Assembly: GCA_945957395.1 (NCBI GenBank) | Contig: CAMFKE010000002.1 | Coordinates: 310,001 to 374,000 of the forward strand | DNA length: 64,000 nucleotides | Direction of reading: 5' to 3' | From: an uncultured Opitutia bacterium | Lineage (GTDB): Bacteria > Verrucomicrobiota > Verrucomicrobiia > Opitutales > UBA953 | Position numbers and translations under genes: made by a program | Notes under the pieces: generated by a model | The model's input: the letters and a program-made list of their open reading frames with translations, nothing else | The model's database searches: none | Told to the model about the DNA's origin: nothing | Part shown: positions 19,267 to 28,315 of the stretch, piece after piece | How positions within the stretch are numbered: the first letter of the stretch is position 1 | Layout of the letters: every line of letters begins with the position of its first letter

Positions 19267-19686
19267 ATGATACTCAACAACATGCACGGACGATTTTTCC
19301 TGCGAACCCTGACCGACAGGGATGTGGCGCTTCTGGCCTACATGGGAAACCGCAGCGGACGCTTCGCCGTGGCGGAGGTCTACGACCCCTACAACGGTGC
19401 GCATGTGGCGCTCTGCGGCCCCGGCACCAATTACCCGGACTGGGAGCACAGGGATGTCCACCTGATGCTGGCCATCGGCGACTGGAAACCCGGCAATCCG
19501 ACCTTCGACAGGATGCTGGCCCTGAGGCGTTACGAAAGCGCGCTTCGCATGGGCAAGGAATCCGACAGACCGCACTCCATAAGGATCATGCGTCTGGGCT
19601 CGCCCGAGGAAGTCAGCGAGCTGGCCAAGGCCGAGCTAGACCGGCGCGCCGAGGAACGCGAAGTGTGGGAAAGCGCCGCAGCCTGA
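19267..19686 (+). CDS. Hypothetical protein, orphan
   Basis: This 139-residue protein is not recognised. It is preceded by an excellent ribosome-binding site (ACAGGAGG, 6 bp before ATG), so it is probably translated. It has no signal peptide or membrane segment. The sequence is mixed alpha/beta at the start ('MHGRFFLRTLTDRDVALLA'), then has a charged helical end rich in Glu and Arg. The residues 'PGTNYPDWEHRDVHLML' may be a binding loop. Codon use has more AGG, TCC and non-C third positions than neighbouring genes, which could reflect later arrival. Confidence 0.7.
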   Translation: MILNNMHGRFFLRTLTDRDVALLAYMGNRSGRFAVAEVYDPYNGAHVALCGPGTNYPDWEHRDVHLMLAIGDWKPGNPTFDRMLALRRYESALRMGKESDRPHSIRIMRLGSPEEVSELAKAELDRRAEEREVWESAAA

Positions 19687-19823
19687 CGCCTCCCGCAAAG
19701 ACGGGAACACCCCCGAAGGGCATGGAGAACGGCGCATCAAGTCCGCTCCGAAAGCCTCGACGGGGCGTGGGCCCATGACCTCGCCGGCGCGTCCGGCGAG
19801 GGAACTTTTGAGCGTATCCGCGA

Positions 19824-20954
19824 CTAGCGAAGGTCGAGGAACAGGCCGCCGTGGCCGTGACGCAGAAGGTAGTCCCAGGAGACGCTGCCGTAGCCGCGCT
19901 CGCCCCACTCGGGGCCGTAGGAGTTTTTAAATCGGAAAACGGTGTGCTCGGGTATGCCGTCCGGACAGGAGTATCCGGTGATGACCACCGCATGCCCGCG
20001 ATGGGTCGGCTCCGGCGCATCGGGCAACCGGCCCGTGGCGCGCAAGGCGGGTGTCTCGACCGGCCAGCGCAAACCCACCGCGACCGGTATGCCCTCGTTG
20101 AGCGCGAGCACCAGCTGCTCGAGCCTGGACTTCGGCGTGCGCCCGGTGAGCTCGACGGCGCCCACCCGGCGCAGCTTACGCGCCTCCTCCAGCGCCTTCC
20201 AGGGCGGCATGTCGGTGCGCGGGTCGAAACCGACGGGCATGATGGCGTGCGGGGGCACGCCGTGACTGCGCAAAGCCTGGGCGACCTCGACGAGCGTGAA
20301 GCCGTCGGCGAGCCGGGCCTCGCCGCCGAAGCGGTCGATGCGGTCCTTGGTCAACCCGATGGAGCGCAGCGTGGCCCACACGAGAAAATCCTCGCCCAGG
20401 CGGGTTGCCGGGCGGCCGGCCTTGGCCAGCTGAAACTCGAGCGCACACACCACGGCGAAGGCCGAGCAACTGGGGCTGCCGCCCTGATCGCGCGCGTCCA
20501 GTCCGAACCGTTCGAACTCAGGCCGCAGGTTCACCTCCCGACGCACCACCGGGCGTTCGCCATACGCGGCGAGCACCCGCGACACCGGATCGTCGGCCGC
20601 CTCGGAGGGGGCGGCGGTGACCTGAGAGGGGGCGCTAGGCGCAGCCGGCGGGCGATTCGGGTCGAACCCGAGCAACGCGCGGGCGGGCTCCGGCAATCTC
20701 GCCAGAGGCACGGTGATTATGCCGCGGTCGAAATACACGGTGGCCGTCCAGGTGTCGGCCGACCTCACGCGGGCGCGCACCAGAGGTTTCCCGGAGAGCG
20801 TGATGCGCTCCCAGCGCAGTTCCTCGGGCGTCTGCTCGTAGCGGCCGCGCGCGAGCTCCAACGCGCGCAGGGCGTCGGCGCGCCGCTCGGACGAGGCGAC
20901 CTGGGCGCGCAGCGGAGCGGCGAGGATGACGAGAAGGAGCGCGAGGCGGCGCAT
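19824..20954 (-). CDS. Secreted papain-family (C1) cysteine peptidase
   Basis: The product is 376 residues from ATG 20954, with a clear signal peptide ending near 'APLRAQ' (residue 18). A variable N-terminal region of about 120 residues (possibly a SLA1-like or pro-region) precedes a papain fold. The oxyanion Gln and catalytic Cys are in 'DQGGSPSCSAFAV', the catalytic His in 'HRGHAVVITGY' and the Asn in 'FRFKNSYGPEWGERGYG'. All three catalytic residues are in the expected order. It is likely exported and may degrade protein outside the cell or in the periplasm. It is not in an operon. Confidence 0.9.
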   Translation of the reverse strand: MRRLALLLVILAAPLRAQVASSERRADALRALELARGRYEQTPEELRWERITLSGKPLVRARVRSADTWTATVYFDRGIITVPLARLPEPARALLGFDPNRPPAAPSAPSQVTAAPSEAADDPVSRVLAAYGERPVVRREVNLRPEFERFGLDARDQGGSPSCSAFAVVCALEFQLAKAGRPATRLGEDFLVWATLRSIGLTKDRIDRFGGEARLADGFTLVEVAQALRSHGVPPHAIMPVGFDPRTDMPPWKALEEARKLRRVGAVELTGRTPKSRLEQLVLALNEGIPVAVGLRWPVETPALRATGRLPDAPEPTHRGHAVVITGYSCPDGIPEHTVFRFKNSYGPEWGERGYGSVSWDYLLRHGHGGLFLDLR

Positions 20955-21060
20955 GGGACGGGAAAAATCGTTGGGACCATTGGAGGCGATGCGCGCCGGC
21001 CTCACAAGCGGGGAAATGCCGGCCCGCTCCCTGCCCTCGAAGGCCGTGCGCCATGCCCGC

Positions 21061-21096
21061 AAAAAAAATCGCCCGGGCGCGCACGCCCGGGCGATT
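21061..21096 (-). terminator. Rho-independent terminator after the Old Yellow Enzyme gene
   Basis: An ATCGCCCGGGCG/CGCCCGGGCGAT stem with a 4-nt loop is followed on the minus strand by eight Ts. Confidence 0.92.
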
Positions 21097-21143
21097 CGGC
21101 GACGAGGACAGCCTCGTCCTATGACATTGAGATCCGAAGCCGC

Positions 21144-22235
21144 TTACTCGGCGGCGAAAGCGGGCGGCAAGGCCGGGTAGTCCGTGTAACCGCGCGGCGA
21201 GGAGATGGCATAGAAGCCGGAGACATCGGGCGTGTTCAGCGGCGCGTTTTCCAGAAAACGGCGGGGCAGGTCCGGATTCGCCAGGAAAGGCACGCCGTAG
21301 GCGATGGCGTCGGCGCGACCTTCGCGCAACGCCGCCTCGCCCGATTCGCGGGAAAAGCCGCCGTTCAAAACCAACGGACCGCGGAAGGCGGCCCGCGCGA
21401 CCCGGTTGAGTTCGCGCTCCTCCGGCAACGCCTGGTCCGCGTGGCGAAGTTCGAGGTAAGCGAGGCCCCGACGGTCCGCCTCCTTGGCCACATGCTCCAA
21501 CAGCGCGGCGGGCGCGGAGTCGGTCATGTCGTTGAACGCGACGAGCGGCGACACCCGGACCCCCACGCGATCCGCGCCCAACACCGACGCCGCGGCGTCG
21601 ACGATTTCGAACAACAACCGCGAACGGTTCGCCACCGAACCGCCGTAGTTGTCGGCGCGGTCGTTCACGCCGTCGCGAAGGAACTGGTCGATCAGATAGC
21701 CGTGAGCGCCGTGGATCTGCACACCGTCGAAGCCGGCGGCCAGCGCGTTGGCCGCCGCGCGGCGAAACGCCTCCACGATGCCGGGAATCTCCTCGGTGCG
21801 CAGCGCGCGCGGCACAGGATACTCCTGCTTGCCCTGCGGCGTGTGAATGGTGTCCCCGCGCAGGGCCTTGGCGGAGGAGGAAACGGGCTGCACGCCGGCG
21901 TTGAGCGACGGGTGCGTGGCGCGACCGGGGTGCCAGAGCTGGACTTGAATGCGGCCCCCGGCGGCATGCACCGCATCCGTGACCTGACGCCAGCCGGCCA
22001 CCTGCTCCTCGCTATGCAGGCCGGGCTGATGCGGCCACGCCTGGGCGTCCGCCGCCACCATGGTGGCCTCGGCGATTAACAGGCCGGCGCTGGCGCGCTG
22101 GCGGTAGTACTCGGCCATCAGCGGGCCCGGCACATTCGAAGCGGAGGCCCTCACACGCGTGAGCGGAGCGAAGAGGATTCGGTTGGGGATGCCAAGGGCG
22201 CCGAGGCGGCCTGGATTCAAAAGGGCGAGAGACAT
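21144..22235 (-). CDS. Old Yellow Enzyme-family NADH:flavin oxidoreductase
   Basis: This is a 363-residue FMN TIM-barrel enzyme of the NemA/OYE group, which reduces activated C=C bonds or nitro compounds with NAD(P)H. Signatures include 'NRILFAPLTRVRA' (FMN region with the OYE Thr) near residue 18, 'QLWHPGRA' near 99, the substrate-binding 'GFDGVQIHGAHGYLIDQFL' near 170 and 'DNYGGSVANR' near 198. Start ATG 22235 gives the normal length. It forms a single-gene unit with a strong terminator. Confidence 0.95.
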   Translation of the reverse strand: MSLALLNPGRLGALGIPNRILFAPLTRVRASASNVPGPLMAEYYRQRASAGLLIAEATMVAADAQAWPHQPGLHSEEQVAGWRQVTDAVHAAGGRIQVQLWHPGRATHPSLNAGVQPVSSSAKALRGDTIHTPQGKQEYPVPRALRTEEIPGIVEAFRRAAANALAAGFDGVQIHGAHGYLIDQFLRDGVNDRADNYGGSVANRSRLLFEIVDAAASVLGADRVGVRVSPLVAFNDMTDSAPAALLEHVAKEADRRGLAYLELRHADQALPEERELNRVARAAFRGPLVLNGGFSRESGEAALREGRADAIAYGVPFLANPDLPRRFLENAPLNTPDVSGFYAISSPRGYTDYPALPPAFAAE

Positions 22236-22350
22236 GGGTCGATGATAGGTTCGTCGTTTCAGGTACCCGGTTTTCCGCTTTCAACAAGGGGCTTGCCCGG
22301 TTTGTCGCGACAGCGACGGCCGCAACGCGCGATGCCGGAAATCCGGATGC

Positions 22351-22396
22351 GGCAAAACAAACGGCGCGGCCCGGGATGATTCCGGAGCCGCGCCGT
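22351..22396 (-). terminator. Rho-independent terminator after dnaK
   Basis: A perfect ACGGCGCGGC/GCCGCGCCGT stem is followed on the minus strand by GTTTGTTTTG. Confidence 0.8.
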
Positions 22397-22437
22397 GCGG
22401 GTGTGCAAGGGGCCGGCGGCGTGTCGCCGGCTTCCGC

Positions 22438-24414
<1,977 letters not shown>

Positions 24415-24789
24415 GGTTGTGGGCTTTCTTTTTTAGGTTTTAGATAGGGACGGGGCTTCGCGGTGAAGCCCGGGTCACCGGCACTTCTTGCACGCCGGGT
24501 GCCAAGGCATCCGGCTCAGCCGCAACCGCTTGGCCCTCAGCATCTTTAAGGCGACAACGGGGACGACGGCCCTCCGGCGTGACGCGACACAGGCCCATGT
24601 CGCAGCCAAGTTGGCACAACCTGTCACACCAAAGGACAATCCGAGCGCCGCGACGGCGTCCGCTCGAGCGCCGGGATGAAAACCGGGGCGCGTCGGGCGC
24701 GTTTCCAAAATCTCCGGCCGTGGGCGGTTTTTAGATTCAAAGGCCCCCACTCGACCGCATAGTGCGCGCCAAAATCTTCGCCCAAGGCC
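24415..24789. other. Intergenic region between divergent dnaK and LysM-protein genes
   Basis: These 375 bp have no gene I can support. They must hold both promoters. Close to dnaK, at 24453-24471, is a perfect 7-bp hairpin (GGGCTTC/GAAGCCC) that would lie in the dnaK 5' leader. A short palindrome GCCAAGTTGGC lies near 24607. I see no CIRCE operator. The stretch around 24490-24515 contains GTGCCAAGGCATCC, resembling a bit of 23S rRNA, but the match does not extend. Confidence 0.5.
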
Positions 24790-25443
24790 ATGACCCGATT
24801 CATCTCCCGCCTCGCCCTCGCCGCCCTCGCCGTCGCCCCCCTGCTCGCCCGCGCCCAGTCCGCGGCCGTCCTCGAAGGGCTCTCGCAGGATGTGGCGTCG
24901 CTGCGCGACGAGGTGCGCAAGCTGCGCGCCGAAGTGGAGGAACTTCGCGAGGCGCAGGCCGCCCAGGCCAAGGCGCCCAAACCGAGCGGCCCCACCTCCG
25001 GCGAACTCGCCTCGGTGAACGCGCGCATCGCCGCCGTGGAGACCGCCGCCGCCACCGCACGCACGCGGGACAAGGCCGAGGTGCTCGCCGAGGCCGACCG
25101 CAAGATGGAAAGCCTGCGAGCCTCGGTGAACAAGAGCCTGGCCGAACAGACCCGGCAGGTGAACGAGGCGCTGCGCGGCGGCGGCTCGGTGCGCGCGAAC
25201 GAAGCGGCCAAGCCGGCGGAGCCCAAGGCCGACACGAAGGCTTCGGACCTGCCGGCGGACATGCCCAAGACCGGCGTGCGCTACACCGTGCAACCCGGCG
25301 ACACCATTCCCAAAATCGCGCGCAAGATGAACTCCAAGTCGGCCTGGATTCTCGCCGCCAACGGGCTCAAGTCCACCGCCGACCTGAAGGCCTACGCCGT
25401 GATCTTCATCCCGCAGGCCGAAGGCGCCGCCAAGGCGGAATAA
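24790..25443 (+). CDS. Exported coiled-coil protein with C-terminal LysM domain
   Basis: The product has 217 residues. A signal peptide (residues 1-23, 'APLLARAQS') is followed by a coiled coil with heptads ('LSQDVASLRDEVRKLRAEVE'), then an Ala/Lys-rich stretch and a single LysM-like domain at the C-terminus ('YTVQPGDTIPKIARKMN...'), the peptidoglycan-binding fold. It is likely periplasmic and wall-associated, with a structural or regulatory role. It is 65 bp upstream of parB in the same direction and could be co-transcribed with it. Confidence 0.85.
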   Translation: MTRFISRLALAALAVAPLLARAQSAAVLEGLSQDVASLRDEVRKLRAEVEELREAQAAQAKAPKPSGPTSGELASVNARIAAVETAAATARTRDKAEVLAEADRKMESLRASVNKSLAEQTRQVNEALRGGGSVRANEAAKPAEPKADTKASDLPADMPKTGVRYTVQPGDTIPKIARKMNSKSAWILAANGLKSTADLKAYAVIFIPQAEGAAKAE

Positions 25444-25508
25444 CCCGCCGGGCCCGCACCGCTTCAGCGTCCCAAATCCAGAATCCCCCCTCGCATCTCT
25501 TTCCGCCC

Positions 25509-26462
25509 ATGTCGCGCCCCAATAAGAACAACCTTGGCCGAGGACTCGGCAGCCTCATCGCCGGCGCAGGATTAAGAAAACCCGACCCCGCTCCGGCCGC
25601 CGTGGCGCAGCCCGCGAAACCTGCGGGCGCACCCGCAGCCCCCGTGGCGACGCCGGCGCCCGAGTCGCCGTTCCGCGAGATTCCCGTGGCCAGGATCGAA
25701 CCCGCCAAGTGGCAGCCGCGCCGCGAGTTCGACGAGGAGGCGCTGCGCGAGCTGGCCGAATCCATCCGCGCCGAGGGCCTCATCCAGCCCATCACCGTTC
25801 GCAAACACGGCGAGGGCTTCGAGCTCATCGCCGGCGAACGCCGCTGGCGCGCATTCCGCCAGCTGGGCATCAAGACCATCCCGGCGCGCATCGTCGAGGC
25901 TTCCGACGCCGGCTCGGCCGCGATGACGCTCATCGAAAACCTTCAGCGCGAGAACCTCAACCCCATCGAAGAGGCCCTCGGCTACGCCAGCCTCATGCGC
26001 GACTTCGCGCTCACTCAGGACGCCGTCTCCGAGCGCGTGGGCAAACCCCGCGCCACGGTCGCCAACATCGTGCGACTGCTCGCGCTCGATCGCGAGACGC
26101 AGGGCTACATCGTCAAGGGCCTCATCTCCGCCGGACACGCCAAGGTGCTGCTGGGCCTCGAACTCGAGGCCGAGCGCGTGCCGCTCGCTCGCAAGACGGT
26201 CGAGCAAGGCCTTTCCGTGCGCCAGCTCGAACAGGAGGTTCGCCGGCTCAAGGCCGCCTCCGTGGAGAAGGCCGCCGGCAAGGACGACGCCGCCAAGGCC
26301 GCGAAGAACACGGCGGCCGTCATGGACATCGAGAAGAAGCTCGTGACCCGGCTGAACACCAAGGTGCGCGTGAAGCACGGCGAACGCCGCGGCGTCATCA
26401 CCATCGAATACTACGGCAACGACGACCTCGCCCGCGTGCTCGGCAAACTCGGCGTGGCCTGA
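25509..26462 (+). CDS. parB: ParB/Spo0J-type chromosome-partitioning protein
   Basis: The product is 317 residues from ATG 25509, opening with the typical 'NNLGRGLGSLIAGAG'. The CTP-binding/N-terminal ParB domain has 'WQPRREFDEEALRELAESI' near 75, 'ELIAGERRWRAF' near 110 and 'TLIENLQRENLNPIEEA' near 140. A helix-turn-helix for parS ('TQDAVSERVGKPRATVANI') is near 175, and a C-terminal dimer domain follows. It loads at parS and works with ParA to segregate the origin. It is separated from parA (1.3-2.1 kb) by 23 kb, and no parS palindrome was seen in the window. Confidence 0.96.
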   Translation: MSRPNKNNLGRGLGSLIAGAGLRKPDPAPAAVAQPAKPAGAPAAPVATPAPESPFREIPVARIEPAKWQPRREFDEEALRELAESIRAEGLIQPITVRKHGEGFELIAGERRWRAFRQLGIKTIPARIVEASDAGSAAMTLIENLQRENLNPIEEALGYASLMRDFALTQDAVSERVGKPRATVANIVRLLALDRETQGYIVKGLISAGHAKVLLGLELEAERVPLARKTVEQGLSVRQLEQEVRRLKAASVEKAAGKDDAAKAAKNTAAVMDIEKKLVTRLNTKVRVKHGERRGVITIEYYGNDDLARVLGKLGVA

Positions 26463-26500
26463 GCGCGACCGGGAGCGCAGCCGGCCTCACCGGCCCCGCT

Positions 26501-28216
26501 TCAGGACTCGGCGGGACGCCAGTCGACCAGCTCGGCCTGCGGGTACTTGCGGCCGTTGTAGTGATTCCAACCCAGGCGCAACGCCAGGTCCACGGGCTTG
26601 CCCGCAGGCGGCGGATTGTCGGCCTTGCGCCAGGCGACGACGCCCAGTCGGCGCCCCGGCGTGGAGGCGATCTGGAAACGGAAATTGCTCTCGCCGAAGA
26701 ACAGGGGCGGCTCGCGCAGCGTCACGCCGCACAGCGCGAACACCGGCTCGGGATTGCCCTCGCCGTGCGGATGGAGCAGTTCCAACTGGTCCAGCAGAGA
26801 ATCGGAGATCTCCTCCGGATGCAGACGGCCGGACACCACCAGCGAGGAGTCGGGAACGCGTCCGGCCTTCAGCCAGTCGGTGACCGCTTGGTTGAACCGC
26901 TCGGCGAACTCGCTCACGCGGTCGGCGTGCAGCGTGATGCCAACCGCCATCGGATGCCCGCCCCACGCGTCCAGCAGATCGCCGCACTCCTGAAGCACCT
27001 CGACCAGGCTGATGCCGGCGACACTGCGCCCGGAGCCCTTGGCCAGCTCGCCCTCGCGCCCCAGCACGATGCAGGGCCGGTTGAAATGACGCGCCAGTTT
27101 GCCCGCCACGATGCCCACGACGCCGGGATGCCAGTCGCCGTGCGCGAGCAGACCGCGCCGGTCGCCGTCCACGGCGGAAAGCTGGGCCTTGGCCTCCTCG
27201 AAAACGAGCTTCTCGATCTCCTGCCTCTCGCGGTTCATGGCGTCCAGCGACTCGGCCGAACGGCGGCAGAAATCGGGGTCGTCGGAAAGCAGCATCTGCA
27301 CGGGCAGAGCCGCGTCGGCCAGGCGGCCGGAAGCGTTGATGCGCGGGCCCAGGCGGAACGAGATGTCCACCGGGTGCAGCTCGGAGTCGGTGGCGATGCG
27401 GCTGACCTTCATCAGCGCTTTCACCCCTTCGCGCCGCGTGGCGCGGAGCTGGCGCAGGCCGTGATGCGTGAGCAGGCGGTTTTCGCGCGTCAGCGGCACG
27501 AGGTCGGCCACCGTGCCCAGCGCCACCAGGTCGAGATACTCGCGCATGACCACCGTCTGCGCCGCGGCGTCGCCGCGCAAACGCAGCTTCTTGAGCAGGC
27601 CGTGGGCGACCTTGAAGGTCAGGCCGACGGTGCACAGGTTGAGCCAGGGCGACTCGGGATGGTCGTGCACATGCGGGTTCACCAGGATGCAGTCCGGGTG
27701 CACGGCCGCCTTGGAACGGTGATGGTCGACCACGATAACATCGATTCCGCGCGCGCGCAGCGTGGCGATCTCCTCGCGCGAGTTCGTGCCGCAGTCGAGC
27801 GAGATGAACAGCGAGACGGGGCCGCAGGCGAGCGCCCGGTCGAGCGCGGCGAGCGAGAGCCCGTAGCCCTCCTCGAGCCGGCGGGGCACGAAGAACTTGG
27901 GATCCGCCCCGAGATGGCGCAGCACGCTCACCAGCAGCGTGGTCGAGGTGACACCGTCCACATCGTAGTCGCCCAGCACCGCGATGGGCTCGCGCGCGTC
28001 AAGCGCGGCGATGATGCGGTCGACGGCCTCCTCGAGGTGGGCGACCTTCAGCGGGTCGCAAACCCGATCCAGCCGGGGACGCAGGAACGCCTCGGCGGAA
28101 TCCGTATCCAGGGATTCAAGACGGGAAAGTATGCCGGCGACGACCGGATGCAGCGAAAGCTCGTCGGAAAGCCGGCGGGCGCACACGGGGTCGGGGTCCT
28201 GAAAAAGCCAGGGCAC
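26501..28216 (-). CDS. recJ: Single-stranded-DNA-specific exonuclease RecJ
   Basis: This 5'-3' ssDNA exonuclease of recombination and mismatch/base-excision repair has 571 residues, close to the usual size. DHH-family motifs are present: 'LGDYDVDGVTST' near 81, 'SLDCGTN' near 140, 'VVDHHRS' near 162, and the DHHA1 region 'GDWHPGVVGIVAGKLA' near 370. The C-terminal OB fold follows. The start is GTG 28216 ('MPWLFQD'). It sits convergent to parB (38 bp apart) and downstream of the secDF terminator. Confidence 0.95.
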   Translation of the reverse strand: MPWLFQDPDPVCARRLSDELSLHPVVAGILSRLESLDTDSAEAFLRPRLDRVCDPLKVAHLEEAVDRIIAALDAREPIAVLGDYDVDGVTSTTLLVSVLRHLGADPKFFVPRRLEEGYGLSLAALDRALACGPVSLFISLDCGTNSREEIATLRARGIDVIVVDHHRSKAAVHPDCILVNPHVHDHPESPWLNLCTVGLTFKVAHGLLKKLRLRGDAAAQTVVMREYLDLVALGTVADLVPLTRENRLLTHHGLRQLRATRREGVKALMKVSRIATDSELHPVDISFRLGPRINASGRLADAALPVQMLLSDDPDFCRRSAESLDAMNRERQEIEKLVFEEAKAQLSAVDGDRRGLLAHGDWHPGVVGIVAGKLARHFNRPCIVLGREGELAKGSGRSVAGISLVEVLQECGDLLDAWGGHPMAVGITLHADRVSEFAERFNQAVTDWLKAGRVPDSSLVVSGRLHPEEISDSLLDQLELLHPHGEGNPEPVFALCGVTLREPPLFFGESNFRFQIASTPGRRLGVVAWRKADNPPPAGKPVDLALRLGWNHYNGRKYPQAELVDWRPAES

Positions 28217-28243
28217 GAGTCGGTAAAGGTGAAGGGACGGGAT

Positions 28244-28307
28244 AAAAATGCCGGGCGTCGGCGGGAGGCGGGGCGTCTCTCGGCCCCGCCCTCCCGTCGC
28301 GTCCGGC
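28244..28307 (-). terminator. Probable terminator after secDF
   Basis: A long hairpin has an inner stem GGGAGGCGGGGC/GCCCCGCCCTCCC (one bulge) and outer GCCGGGC/GTCCGGC pairing. It is followed on the minus strand by ATTTTTAT. Confidence 0.55.
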
Positions 28308-28315
28308 GGCGTGGT

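Noticed and set aside
24490-24515. Fragment GTGCCAAGGCATCC resembling the complement of the 23S rRNA 5' end, upstream of dnaK
   Set aside because: The match is only about 14 bases and does not extend into recognisable rRNA on either side, so it is taken as chance.
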